NCBI GenBank assembly: GCA_016704565.1
Contig: JADIZV010000001.1
Coordinates: 1 to 64,000, forward strand
DNA length: 64,000 nt
Reading direction: 5' to 3'
Source: Candidatus Phosphoribacter baldrii
GTDB lineage: Bacteria > Actinomycetota > Actinomycetes > Actinomycetales > Dermatophilaceae
Shown here in pieces: positions 1 to 9,221 of the stretch; position 1 is the first letter of the stretch, and each line of letters starts with the position of its first letter. The notes beneath the pieces are model-generated. The model made no database searches and had not been told where the DNA came from. It saw only the letters and a list, made by a program, of their open reading frames with translations. The translations under genes were made by a program, and so were the position numbers.

Positions 1-1
1 G

Positions 2-94
2 TTCGACGGGATCTCCGGAACCCTTCTGTGCCAGGCCCGCAGCACTGCGCAGCAGGTTGCCGCGAGACTGCTCAAGCCGAGGTGGTCATGGTGA
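2..94 (+). CDS. possible 3' end of an unidentified gene cut by the window edge
   Basis: An open frame of 30 codons runs in from the left edge and stops at TGA 92-94. Its residues (FDGISG..., ending in KPRWSW) match no family I recognise. It may be the C-terminus of an upstream plus-strand gene or simply chance in GC-rich DNA. Only sequence to the left of the window can decide. Confidence 0.2.
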   Translation, partial: FDGISGTLLCQARSTAQQVAARLLKPRWSW

Positions 95-242
95 GTAACC
101 CGTTTCTCGTCGGTCGTGGGCACGACGGTGTGCCCTCACCCGAGCGTATCGGCCAGTGAGACGGCGGGTCGAGTTCCGCGGGACCCTTCGGCCTGGGGAC
201 AACTTCGGCAGCAAGCTGCGCGGCCTTGTCTATGGTGGTCCC

Positions 243-467
243 GTGCCTGATCGCGACCCGCCCGACGTCCTGGCCCGGGTCCGCCGTCATGCCCTCGCGA
301 GTGCCGATGAGTTGTTCGCTGTCGACCCGCTCCTGGGCGACCCGACCGTGCAACGCGAGGTTGACAGCTTCGTCGAGCAGGCGGTCGACGCGCTTCGGGC
401 CGTCGCGATGATGGCCGCCCCGGCCGACCCGTCCGCCCCGACCGACCCCGGGTTGGCGCGATGGTGA
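243..467 (+). CDS. small hypothetical protein (74 aa)
   Basis: This short acidic, probably helical protein starts at GTG 243. A longer in-frame reading from ATG 156 is possible but has a less natural start. It contains PPDVLARVRRHA and an alanine-rich helix around residues 40-60. Its stop (465-467) overlaps the start of the next gene, so the two are probably co-transcribed and translationally coupled. I recognise no domain. The pairing with a second small helical protein is the only functional clue. Confidence 0.4.
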   Translation: MPDRDPPDVLARVRRHALASADELFAVDPLLGDPTVQREVDSFVEQAVDALRAVAMMAAPADPSAPTDPGLARW

Positions 468-922
468 CGCCGCTGCGTGGCACGGACCCAGGGTCGGTTT
501 CGCAGCTGGGTGGGATCCTGCGCACCACCGCCGCGGCACTGGCCGCCGGTGCGGCCGAACTCCACCCAGGCACACCGCTCGTGACCCTCTGCGTCACCAC
601 CGCAACGCACCTGGATTCCATGGGGTCGGCGTTGCAGGTGCAGGCCCAAGAGCTCGCGGAGGCGGCGGTGGCGCGGTCGCGGCTACGTGATCGCGCTACC
701 GCCGCCGGGCTCGACCTCACCGAATGGTCGATCACCGAGCCGTTCGGCGTCGTGTCCGCCGAGGCGGCAGCACGCCGCACCGCCGAGCGGGCTCCGTTGC
801 AGGCCCAGGCCGACCGGTTGGCCTCCCAGGTCGCCCGGACCCGGTCGCGGCTCGCTCGCGAGCTGGCCCAGGCCCGAGCACACCTGGCTCAGGCTGCCGA
901 GGTGGCGCGCGCCCGCACGTGA
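461..922 (+). CDS. hypothetical helical protein (153 aa)
   Basis: The protein is rich in Ala, Arg, Glu and Gln. Its C-terminal third (about residues 95-150) has heptad-like A/L spacing (QAQADRLASQVARTRSRL), which suggests a coiled coil. There is no signal peptide, membrane segment or catalytic motif that I can see. It overlaps the preceding small gene by a few bases and lies 31 bases before the DUF2505 gene, so the three may form one transcript. The pair resembles partner proteins that fold on each other, but I cannot name the family. ATG 461 is used; GTG 464 is an equally placed alternative. Confidence 0.5.
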   Translation: MVTPLRGTDPGSVSQLGGILRTTAAALAAGAAELHPGTPLVTLCVTTATHLDSMGSALQVQAQELAEAAVARSRLRDRATAAGLDLTEWSITEPFGVVSAEAAARRTAERAPLQAQADRLASQVARTRSRLARELAQARAHLAQAAEVARART

Positions 923-953
923 TGGGCGGGCCGAGTCGCTAAGGTCGGGGGCC

Positions 954-1466
954 ATGCAGATCACCGAGACCCTGGTCTACCCGGCATCCATCGAGGTCGT
1001 CTTCGAGATGATGACCGACGAGGCCTTCCACACCCTCGTGTGCGAGGCGACGCACGCGATGAGCCACTCCGCGACGGTGAGCCGCCAGAGCGACGGCGCC
1101 ACCGTCATCACCCACCGCGAGATGCCGACCGACGGCTTCCCGGAGTTCGCGCGGTCGATGGTCGGACGCAGCATCGACATCGTCGAGACGATCGTCTACG
1201 GCCCGCCCGGCCCGCACGGCACCCGGATCGGCGAGGTGTCTATCACGATGGGCACCGCTCCGATCGCCCTCAAGGGCGACATCCGGATCATGCCCGCCGA
1301 CGACGGCACCGAGGTCGTCATCGAGGGCAACCTCAAGGCGAGCATTCCGTTCGTCGGGGGCAAGGTGGAGTCCGCGGCAGCGCCGTCGGTGATCTCCGGC
1401 ATCCACAAGGAGTACGGCGTCGGGTTGGCCTGGCTCGCCGAGCGCGGGTACGTCGCCCAGGCCTGA
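954..1466 (+). CDS. DUF2505 family protein (SRPBCC-like fold)
   Basis: The 170-residue protein begins MQITETLVYPASIEVVFEMM, where a beta strand and a V(F/W)xxxxD-type helix resemble the start of SRPBCC or polyketide-cyclase folds. That fold binds a hydrophobic ligand in a deep cavity. The central VETIVYGPPGPHGTRIGEV and the C-terminal helix PSVISGIHKEYGVGLAWLAE match what I know of actinobacterial DUF2505 proteins, whose ligand is unknown. The ATG follows a short AAGGTCGGGGGCC leader. A strong GTATGCCG hairpin follows immediately and probably ends the transcript. Confidence 0.8.
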   Translation: MQITETLVYPASIEVVFEMMTDEAFHTLVCEATHAMSHSATVSRQSDGATVITHREMPTDGFPEFARSMVGRSIDIVETIVYGPPGPHGTRIGEVSITMGTAPIALKGDIRIMPADDGTEVVIEGNLKASIPFVGGKVESAAAPSVISGIHKEYGVGLAWLAERGYVAQA

Positions 1467-1483
1467 CCCCAGCACCCCCTTCC

Positions 1484-1519
1484 GGTATGCCGCCCACTCA
1501 CCAGAGCGGGCGGCATACC
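1484..1519. terminator. hairpin built from an inverted GTATGCCG pair
   Basis: GGTATGCCGCCC (1484-1495) pairs exactly with GGGCGGCATACC (1508-1519) across a 12-base loop. It lies between the 3' end of the DUF2505 gene and the 3' end of the convergent pruA gene, where a bidirectional terminator is expected. There is no T-tract, so intrinsic termination is inferred from the stem and its position only. Confidence 0.7.
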
Positions 1520-1598
1520 GACGCGAGGGCGGTGACCACGAGAACCGGGGGGTGGCCCGGGTGTGCCGCGACCCACCGCACCGTGGCTGCGGTCGAAC

Positions 1599-3227
<1,629 letters not shown>

Positions 3228-3328
3228 CGGAGGGTTCCTCCTCGTTGAGGGTCACGTCGTCGGGTCGAGCGGGTGGTCGACCCCTGACGCCCATCGTGTC
3301 ACGTTCCCGGGGGCGCGGATGAGCACTC

Positions 3329-3359
3329 GGTATGCCGCGCAGCCGGGCGGGCGGCATAC
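3329..3359. repeat. inverted GTATGCCG pair in a divergent intergenic region
   Basis: GTATGCCGC (3330-3338) and GCGGCATAC (3351-3359) form a nine-base stem with a 12-base loop. It lies between the 5' ends of pruA and the gpsA-like gene. A terminator is not expected there, so this pair shows that the motif is not confined to transcript ends. Confidence 0.65.
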
Positions 3360-3407
3360 GCCATGCCCTCTCGCGGTCGGCCCGGGTGGCATGCCAGGCT
3401 TGCGCCC

Positions 3408-4427
3408 GTGAGCAGCGCAGCCACGACGGCACGGGAACAGGTGGCGGTCTTCGGGACCGGCAGCTGGGGCACGGCGTTCACCTCGGTCCTCGCCGAGGCC
3501 GGCTGCCACGTGCGGATGTGGGGCAAGTTCGAGGACGAGGTGGCCGACATCCAGCGCCACCACGCCAGCATGCGCTACCTACCTGACCTGCACCTGCCCG
3601 ACACGGTGACCGCGACGGCCGACCCGGCCGAGGCGTTGGAGGGCGCCGGGATCGGGGTGCTGGCGGTGCCGGCCCAGACGCTGCGCGCGAACCTCGCCGA
3701 GTGGGGGCCGTTGCTGCCGCCCGGGATCGTCCTCGTCTCGCTGATGAAGGGTCTGGAGAAGGGCACCTCGAAACGGATGACCGAGGTCGTCATGGAATGC
3801 CTCGACCTGCCGCCTGAGCAGGTGGTCGCCGTGTCCGGGCCGAACATCGCTCGCGAGATCGCGGCGCGCGAGCCGGCGGCCACCACCGTGGCGAGCTCCT
3901 CCCTCGCCACAGCTCAGCGGGTCGCCGACGCGTGCGCGACGCCCGCGTTCCGGCCGTATGTCCACGACGACGTCGTCGGCGCCGAGCTGGGCGGCTGCGT
4001 GAAGAACGTCATCGCGGTGGCGTCCGGCATGACCGAGGGCCTGGGGCTGGGGCATTCGGTGACCGCAGCCGTCATTACCCGGGGACTCACGGAGATGAGT
4101 CAGCTGGGCATGGCGATGGGGGCCCACCCGGCGACGTTCTCGGGCCTCGCCGGGGTCGGTGACCTCGTCGTCACGTGTCTGTCGCCGCACTCGCGCAACT
4201 CGACGTTCGGCCGCAACCTCGGCACCGGGATGACCGTCGAGGAGGTCGTCGCCGTGACCAAGCAGACCGCCGAGGGAGTCGCCTCGTGCGGGGCGATCCT
4301 TGCGTTGGCGCAGGCCCACGGGGTCGACATGCCGATCGTCGCCAACGTCACCGCCGTGGTCCAGCAGGGCCGCACGGCCGCGGAGTTCGGCCGGGTGCTC
4401 ATGACAACGATGTTTGAGGTCAGGTAG
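3408..4427 (+). CDS. gpsA: NAD(P)-dependent glycerol-3-phosphate dehydrogenase
   Basis: The enzyme reduces dihydroxyacetone phosphate to sn-glycerol 3-phosphate for phospholipid synthesis. The 339-residue reading from GTG 3408 starts just before the Rossmann loop VAVFGTGSWGTAF (about residues 11-23). Family motifs follow: VSLMKGLEKGT, VSGPNIAREIA, the catalytic Lys in GGCVKNVIAVASG, and GLAGVGDLVVTC with SRN near the C-terminus. An in-frame ATG at 3363 would add 15 residues that do not look conserved. The next gene, a glycerophosphodiesterase, also concerns glycerol phosphate. A second gpsA paralogue elsewhere is possible and would change which one is essential. Confidence 0.92.
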   Translation: MSSAATTAREQVAVFGTGSWGTAFTSVLAEAGCHVRMWGKFEDEVADIQRHHASMRYLPDLHLPDTVTATADPAEALEGAGIGVLAVPAQTLRANLAEWGPLLPPGIVLVSLMKGLEKGTSKRMTEVVMECLDLPPEQVVAVSGPNIAREIAAREPAATTVASSSLATAQRVADACATPAFRPYVHDDVVGAELGGCVKNVIAVASGMTEGLGLGHSVTAAVITRGLTEMSQLGMAMGAHPATFSGLAGVGDLVVTCLSPHSRNSTFGRNLGTGMTVEEVVAVTKQTAEGVASCGAILALAQAHGVDMPIVANVTAVVQQGRTAAEFGRVLMTTMFEVR

Positions 4428-4456
4428 GCCCGGGTCGGCGTGACAGGCTGTATGCC

Positions 4457-5245
4457 GTGAGCGCGGCGGACTACCCGTATTTCGCGCCGCCGCCGATCGG
4501 CCTGGCCCATCGAGGCGGTGCCGCTCACCCTGCCAACGTCGGGATCGAGAACACCCTCGCGGCCTTCCGGACCGCCGTCGACCTGGGGTTTCGGTATCTC
4601 GAGACCGACGTCCATGCGACCAGCGACGGGCGACTGGTGGCCTTCCACGACGAGCACTTGGACCGGGTGACCGACCGGGGCGGGGCGATCGCGGACCTGC
4701 CGTGGCGGGAGGTGGCCGCGGCGCGGATCGGCGGTCGAGAGCCGATCCCCGCCCTCGACGAGTTGCTCGACGCCTTCCCCGACACCCGGATCAACATCGA
4801 CATCAAGGCACCGGGCGCTGTCGCCCCGCTCTGGGAGACGATCCGGGCGCACGCGGCATACGACCGGGTGTGTGTCGGGTCGTTCTCGAACCGGCGGCTG
4901 CAGGCGTTCCGGCGCCTCGCGGGCGCGCGAGTGGCCACGGCGGCAGGGCGACTGGGGACGGCGGCGTTGCGCTACCTGCCGCCCGGGCTGTCCGCGCTTG
5001 CCCACTCCCCCGGACAGGTCCTGCAGATCCCCACGACACACGAGGTGCGGGGGCGGACACTGGCGCTCGTCACGCCTGGGCTGGTGGCGGCCGCCCACCG
5101 GTTCGGGATGCAGGTGCACGTCTGGACCATCGATGACCGGGACGAGATGGAGCGCCTGCTCGACCTCGGCGTCGACGGCATCGTCAGCGATCGGATCGAC
5201 GTGCTGCGCGATGTGTTGACCTCGCGTGGAGCGTGGCCGAGATGA
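4457..5245 (+). CDS. glycerophosphodiester phosphodiesterase
   Basis: A 262-residue TIM-barrel GDPD enzyme, expected to hydrolyse glycerophosphodiesters to glycerol 3-phosphate and an alcohol. Metal-site motifs are visible: LAHRGG near residue 16, the ExD pair in LETDVHATSDGRLVAFHD, and later INIDIK. There is no signal peptide, so it probably acts in the cytoplasm. The GTG start overlaps the end of a GTATGCCG motif (4450-4457). The stop overlaps the ATG of the MFS gene as ATGA, which indicates translational coupling. Confidence 0.9.
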   Translation: MSAADYPYFAPPPIGLAHRGGAAHPANVGIENTLAAFRTAVDLGFRYLETDVHATSDGRLVAFHDEHLDRVTDRGGAIADLPWREVAAARIGGREPIPALDELLDAFPDTRINIDIKAPGAVAPLWETIRAHAAYDRVCVGSFSNRRLQAFRRLAGARVATAAGRLGTAALRYLPPGLSALAHSPGQVLQIPTTHEVRGRTLALVTPGLVAAAHRFGMQVHVWTIDDRDEMERLLDLGVDGIVSDRIDVLRDVLTSRGAWPR

Positions 5246-6936
5246 GCGACGTGACCGGCCGCGACCTCACTGCGCCCGCCGACCCTGCCCACCGTGCCGA
5301 CCGTGCCCACCGTGCCGACCCTGCCCACCGTGCCGACCCTGCCCACCGTGCCGACCCTGCCCACCGTGCCGACCCTGCCCACCGTGCCGACCCTGCCCAC
5401 CGTGCCGACCCTGCCGACCTCGCCGGACCCGACGTGCCGCGGACCGACCCGGCGATCACGGCAGCCCTGTTGCTGCTCACGACGATGATCGCCTTCGAGA
5501 ACATGGCGGTCGCGACGGCGATGCCGGTGGTGGCGGCCGAGCTGGGCGCCCTCGGCTCATATGGCTTGGCGTTCTCGTCGATGATGACGGCGATGTTGCT
5601 CGGGATCGTCCTCGCTGGTCCGTGGACCGACCGGGCGGGGCCGTTGGCGCCGGTCTTCTGGGGGCAGGCCCTGTTCGCGATCGGAGCGATCGTGTGCGGT
5701 GCCGCACCGTCGTTCGGGGTGCTGCTGATCGGGCGGGTGATCACCGGACTTGGCGCCGGCCTGGTCATCGTCGTCGAGTTCGTCGTTGTGGCGCGGACGT
5801 TCGCGCCGGCGGACCGGCCACGGGTCTTCTCCTGGATGTCGGCCGCCTGGGTGTTGCCGAGCCTGGTTGGCGGTCCGATCGCCGGGTGGCTGGCCTCGAC
5901 CGTGAGCTGGCGCTGGGTCTTCTGGGTGGTCGTCCTGCCCGCAGGTGTCGCGGGGAGTCTGCTCTTGCTCCGCCGAGCGGCTTTGCGCACCAGCCCCGAC
6001 ACGGGAACCCTTGGCGTCCAGGGCGATTCACCTGACGCGCGCGGCATAGGCGACGACGCTGACAACCATGGCGACGCTGACGACCATGGGGACGCTGGAG
6101 GACATGGCGACGCTGGCACCCCGGCCGACGAGCGGCGTGAGCACCGGCGGACGGCGCGGCTCGGCGCGGTCGTTGCCGGATCGGCGGGCTTGGTGCAGCT
6201 GGCGATCCACGAGCGTCCGCCGGTCTTCTCTCTGCTCAGCGCCCTGGCCGCGTTGGGTCTGATCGGCGTCGCGGTCGCCGCGCCGAAGCTGCTGCCGCCA
6301 GGCACCTTCCACAGCGCTCGGGGGTTGCCGTCCGTCGTCCTGACCCGGGGGTTGCTCAACGGGTCGTTCCTCGGTGCCTTCGCCTACCTGCCGCTGATGC
6401 TCAGCCAGGAGAAGGGCCTGGATGCCACGGCCTCCGGCCTGGTGCTCGCCGTCGGCTCGCTGGGGTGGAGCGCCGGGGCCTGGGCGCAGGGGCGGTCGCG
6501 ACGCGCCGGAGCGGACGAGCGGGCTCGCCTTGTCCTCATCGGCGCCGCGATGCTGGCGGGTGGATGGGTGGTGTTCGTTGCGCTCACCCTGGCGCACGCG
6601 CCGGTGTGGACGTTCGCGGCGACGATCGTCCTCGGTGGGCTGGGGATGGGGCTGGGGTCGACGACCCTGTCCGGCCTGGTGCTGGAGCTCAGCCCCGACC
6701 GCGAGCACGGCCGGGCCTCGGCCGCCCTGCAGTTGGCCGACGTGCTCGGCACGGTGGTCGGTATTGCCGGTGCCACCGCCGCCTTCAGCATGTGGCACAC
6801 CCCCGGGGAGCATCGCGGCTACGTCATCGTGTGGGTCGGGTTGGCCTGTTTCGGCGCCCTGGGCGTGCTCACCGCTGCTCGGTGCGCCTCGGCGCCGTCA
6901 CGGGCGCGCGACCACGTGCCCGACCTGAGTCTGTAG
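5242..6936 (+). CDS. MFS drug-efflux-type transporter with repeat-rich cytoplasmic segments
   Basis: The hydrophobic segments (about 12-14) and their order fit the DHA-type major facilitator superfamily of multidrug exporters. The first helix contains LLLLTTMIAFENMAVATAMP, followed by the short loop GPWTDRAGP in the motif-A position. The ATG shares bases with the upstream stop (ATGA); a GTG at 5233 would add three residues. Two features are odd: an N-terminal tail of seven DPAHRA-type hexapeptides, and a middle loop of Asp/His/Gly hexapeptides (ADNHGD, ADDHGD, AGGHGD). Both come from 18-bp tandem repeats. They lie outside the predicted helices and probably vary in number between strains. The substrate is unknown. 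Confidence 0.85.
   Translation: MSDVTGRDLTAPADPAHRADRAHRADPAHRADPAHRADPAHRADPAHRADPAHRADPADLAGPDVPRTDPAITAALLLLTTMIAFENMAVATAMPVVAAELGALGSYGLAFSSMMTAMLLGIVLAGPWTDRAGPLAPVFWGQALFAIGAIVCGAAPSFGVLLIGRVITGLGAGLVIVVEFVVVARTFAPADRPRVFSWMSAAWVLPSLVGGPIAGWLASTVSWRWVFWVVVLPAGVAGSLLLLRRAALRTSPDTGTLGVQGDSPDARGIGDDADNHGDADDHGDAGGHGDAGTPADERREHRRTARLGAVVAGSAGLVQLAIHERPPVFSLLSALAALGLIGVAVAAPKLLPPGTFHSARGLPSVVLTRGLLNGSFLGAFAYLPLMLSQEKGLDATASGLVLAVGSLGWSAGAWAQGRSRRAGADERARLVLIGAAMLAGGWVVFVALTLAHAPVWTFAATIVLGGLGMGLGSTTLSGLVLELSPDREHGRASAALQLADVLGTVVGIAGATAAFSMWHTPGEHRGYVIVWVGLACFGALGVLTAARCASAPSRARDHVPDLSL
5281..5406 (+). repeat. 18-bp tandem repeat, seven copies, inside the MFS gene
   Basis: The unit GACCCTGCCCACCGTGCC occurs seven times head to tail; the second copy carries one change (GACCGTG). 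It encodes DPAHRA (DRAHRA in copy two) and keeps the frame. Such perfect arrays expand and contract by slippage, so copy number is a likely site of strain variation. Confidence 0.95.
6058..6111 (+). repeat. second 18-bp tandem repeat, three degenerate copies, in the MFS middle loop
   Basis: Three 18-base units starting GCTGAC or GCTGGA and ending CATGG(C/G)GAC encode ADNHGD, ADDHGD and AGGHGD. They lie in the long loop between the two halves of the transporter. The unit length equals that of the N-terminal array but the sequence is unrelated. The His/Asp content could bind a metal, but that is speculation. Confidence 0.85.
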
Positions 6937-7656
6937 CCGCACCCACCGCCCGCTGCGCCACACCCGGATGCTCGCCGTCGCGTCGGGCAGGAACCCCAGC
7001 ACGTATGCCGCGAACGCCGCCCCCGCGGTCACGTCGACTCCTACGCCAGGTGCCTCGATGGTCGTCACGGGCGGGCCTGCTCCCCCGTCTCGCGCCCCGA
7101 CGGCTCCCACTGGCACGGGTCGGGCCCACACACGACGCCGCAGCTCCTCGACGGCGCGGGCTCCGGCCACCGTGCCGGCCGGGCCAACTCCTTCGGAGAT
7201 CTCGGCGATCCCGGACGTGGCCGCAGCGATCAGGTCGGACGCCGACAGCACTCCCGCCGGCGTCCACCCGCCGGTGGCGGGAAGCGCGCCGGACCAGGCG
7301 GCATACGCGCTGACGGTCGGGAGGGTCATCGACGTGGCCCCGACCCCGTCCCGGGCGAACCGGTCCAGCAGCGCCGAGGCCGAACAGACGAGGTCGAGAT
7401 CGTTGTCGGTCGAGCCTCCCGCGGTCGAGCCCTCGGCCGGTCCGGCCAGCGCGATGCCGCGGACGCCGACGGCCGCACCATCGGCGAGCAACCCCGACCC
7501 GGGGAGCACACCGACCCACACCCGAAGGACACCGCCGCTCGCTTGGAGCCGAACCGCGGCGTCCGGGTCCGCCTGCTTGGCGCGGCGGACGAGCGTGGCC
7601 AGATCGGCATACCCTGCCGGGTCGGGGAAGACGAGTTCGGTGAGCATCGAGGTCAC
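6898..7656 (-). CDS. conserved hypothetical protein (252 aa)
   Basis: This cytoplasmic protein begins VTSMLTELVFPDPAGYADLA from GTG 7656, which overlaps the stop of the upstream thioesterase gene as GTGA. ATG 7647 is a second choice. It is Ala/Gly/Val-rich, with PGSGLLADGAAVGVRGIALA around residues 50-70 and a C-terminal stretch AAFAAYVLGFLPDATASIRVW. I recognise no domain or catalytic motif. The tight coupling suggests a shared function with the hotdog thioesterase, but nothing in the protein shows what it is. Confidence 0.65.
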   Translation of the reverse strand: MTSMLTELVFPDPAGYADLATLVRRAKQADPDAAVRLQASGGVLRVWVGVLPGSGLLADGAAVGVRGIALAGPAEGSTAGGSTDNDLDLVCSASALLDRFARDGVGATSMTLPTVSAYAAWSGALPATGGWTPAGVLSASDLIAAATSGIAEISEGVGPAGTVAGARAVEELRRRVWARPVPVGAVGARDGGAGPPVTTIEAPGVGVDVTAGAAFAAYVLGFLPDATASIRVWRSGRWVRLQTQVGHVVARP

Positions 7657-8135
7657 CGACGCTTGCGCAGCGGAGCGGGACCACCGAGCTGGGCCGCCAG
7701 ACAGTCGCGCTCCTGTGCGGTGGCCCGGCGCGGGGCGTTGGCGGCGAAGTCGAACAGGGCCATCGAGGTCTCGGCGACGGCATACACGGTGCCGACGCCG
7801 ACCCCGTGCGGATCTCGGACGATGTACCCGAGGTCGTAGCCCGCGCCACCGACCCGGGTGACCCACAGGTCGATGGCGACCGGCTCGGGGCGGTACTCGA
7901 GCTGGGCGCGGTATTCGATCTCGTGACGGACGACGAGGATGCCGCGTTCGAGCAGGGCGAGCCCCTCGGGGAACCAGCGCGGCAAGGCGGCCACGCGGGC
8001 GTCTTCCAGCAGCCGGAGGAACTGGGTGTTGTTGACGTGCCCGTAGGCGTCCATGTCCGACCACCGCAGCGGAACGAGCACCTCCGTGGGCACGCGCATT
8101 TCGGTATACACGTGGACGGGCGGCTCGGCAGACAT
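7653..8135 (-). CDS. acyl-CoA thioesterase, hotdog fold (4HBT family)
   Basis: A 160-residue single hotdog domain. The signature RWSDMDAYGHVNNTQFLRLLED (about 20-41) carries the catalytic Asp and the HVNN helix of 4-hydroxybenzoyl-CoA-type thioesterases. These enzymes hydrolyse acyl-CoA thioesters in the cytoplasm; the chain length used here is unknown. ATG 8135 has GAGAGG about eight bases upstream, whereas ATG 8144 would be too close to it. The gene overlaps the downstream hypothetical by GTGA and is divergent from tesB, whose product has the same general activity. Confidence 0.88.
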   Translation of the reverse strand: MSAEPPVHVYTEMRVPTEVLVPLRWSDMDAYGHVNNTQFLRLLEDARVAALPRWFPEGLALLERGILVVRHEIEYRAQLEYRPEPVAIDLWVTRVGGAGYDLGYIVRDPHGVGVGTVYAVAETSMALFDFAANAPRRATAQERDCLAAQLGGPAPLRKRR

Positions 8136-8186
8136 GGCGGTCATCCTCTCAGGCTCAGGGCTAGCCTCAGGGCTAGCCTCGAGCCC

Positions 8187-9137
8187 ATGAGACTGCCCGA
8201 CCCGACACCTGACGCCGTCGCCGATCTGCTCGACGTGCTCGACCTCACCTGTCTGGGCGAGGCGCGGATCACCGTGCAGGGCGCTCCGGGCGATGACGAG
8301 ACCGACCTGGGCGAGTCGACGCCGATCGTCTTCGTCGGACGCAGCCAGAAACAGACCCACGGGCGGGTCTTCGGCGGGCAGGTGCTCGCCCAGTCGCTCG
8401 TCGCGGCGGCGCGCACCGTCGACCCAGTGGACGGCGTGGCCCGGCCGATCCACTCGTTGCACGCCTACTTCGTCAGGGGCGGCGATGACAGCCACCCGAT
8501 CCGGTTCGTCGTCGAGCGGGTCCGGGACGGGGCGTCGTTCTCGACCCGGCGGGTGCAGGCGGTGCAGTACGGCCGGACCATCCTGTCGATGGGGTGCTCG
8601 TTCCAGGAGCCCGCGCAGGGCTTGGACCACCAGGACCCGATGCCGCCCGCGCCGGATCCGCTGGACGTCCCCACCCTGGCCGATGCCCTCGGTGAGCATC
8701 TGGATCCGGCGGCGGCGCAGTTCTTCGCGGCCCGGCGGCCGATCGAGCTGCGGCACGTCGAGGGCAACATCTACGTGCGGCCGGGTCGGCAGCGAGCGCC
8801 TCGGCAGAGCGTGTGGTTGCGGGCGCGGGGTGAGCTGCCTGACGATCCGGTGATCCACGCGGCGGTGTTGGCCTATGCCTCCGACTATCCCCTGCTCGAG
8901 CCGGTGCTGCGCCGTCACGGGGTCGCCTGGCGTGACCCGCGGCTGCGCCCGGCCAGCCTCGACCACGCGATGTGGTTCCATCGGGCGCCGCGAGCCGACG
9001 ACTGGGTGCTTTACACGATGTCCAGCCCGTCCGCGTCCGGAGGGCGCGGGCTCGGGGTCGGGCGGATGTTCACCGCCGATGGAGTGCTCATGGCCTCGGT
9101 CGCTCAGGAAGGCATGCTGCGGCTCAAGGACTCGTGA
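8187..9137 (+). CDS. tesB: acyl-CoA thioesterase II (copy 1)
   Basis: The 316 residues fit the double-hotdog TesB family, which hydrolyses medium- and long-chain acyl-CoA. Visible features are GRSQKQTHGRVFGGQVLAQS in the first half, IELRHVEGN, LAYASDYPLLEP, SLDHAMWFHR and the terminal SVAQEGMLRLK, which contains the Gln of the TesB catalytic set. The next gene is a close paralogue with the same motif order, so the pair is a tandem duplication. A short CTCAGGGCTAGC tandem repeat lies just upstream (about 8155-8180). A 21-bp hairpin follows the stop. Confidence 0.9.
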   Translation: MRLPDPTPDAVADLLDVLDLTCLGEARITVQGAPGDDETDLGESTPIVFVGRSQKQTHGRVFGGQVLAQSLVAAARTVDPVDGVARPIHSLHAYFVRGGDDSHPIRFVVERVRDGASFSTRRVQAVQYGRTILSMGCSFQEPAQGLDHQDPMPPAPDPLDVPTLADALGEHLDPAAAQFFAARRPIELRHVEGNIYVRPGRQRAPRQSVWLRARGELPDDPVIHAAVLAYASDYPLLEPVLRRHGVAWRDPRLRPASLDHAMWFHRAPRADDWVLYTMSSPSASGGRGLGVGRMFTADGVLMASVAQEGMLRLKDS

Positions 9138-9144
9138 AGCTTGT

Positions 9145-9193
9145 GGGTGGAGGTATTCCCGGTCGGACCTCGCGACCGGGAATACCTCCACCC
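9145..9193. terminator. 21-bp perfect hairpin between the two tesB genes
   Basis: Bases 9145-9165 pair perfectly with 9173-9193 around a seven-base loop. The stem contains GGTATTCCCGGTCG, a near relative of the GTATGCCG motif with an inserted and changed base. It follows the first tesB stop by eight bases and probably separates transcription of the two copies. Confidence 0.7.
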
Positions 9194-9221
9194 GCTTGGC
9201 GGGCGGCATACCCTCGGGGTC

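Noticed and set aside
5281..5406. Possible CRISPR array at the 18-bp repeats, and at 30764-30868
   Set aside because: Repeats are contiguous with no unique spacers, and the first is in-frame coding. No cas gene is present in the window.
5184..6359. Minus-strand frame opposite the MFS gene, rich in SARWAG repeats
   Set aside because: It exists only because the 18-bp repeat is open in several frames. The plus-strand frame has transporter helices and a coupled start.
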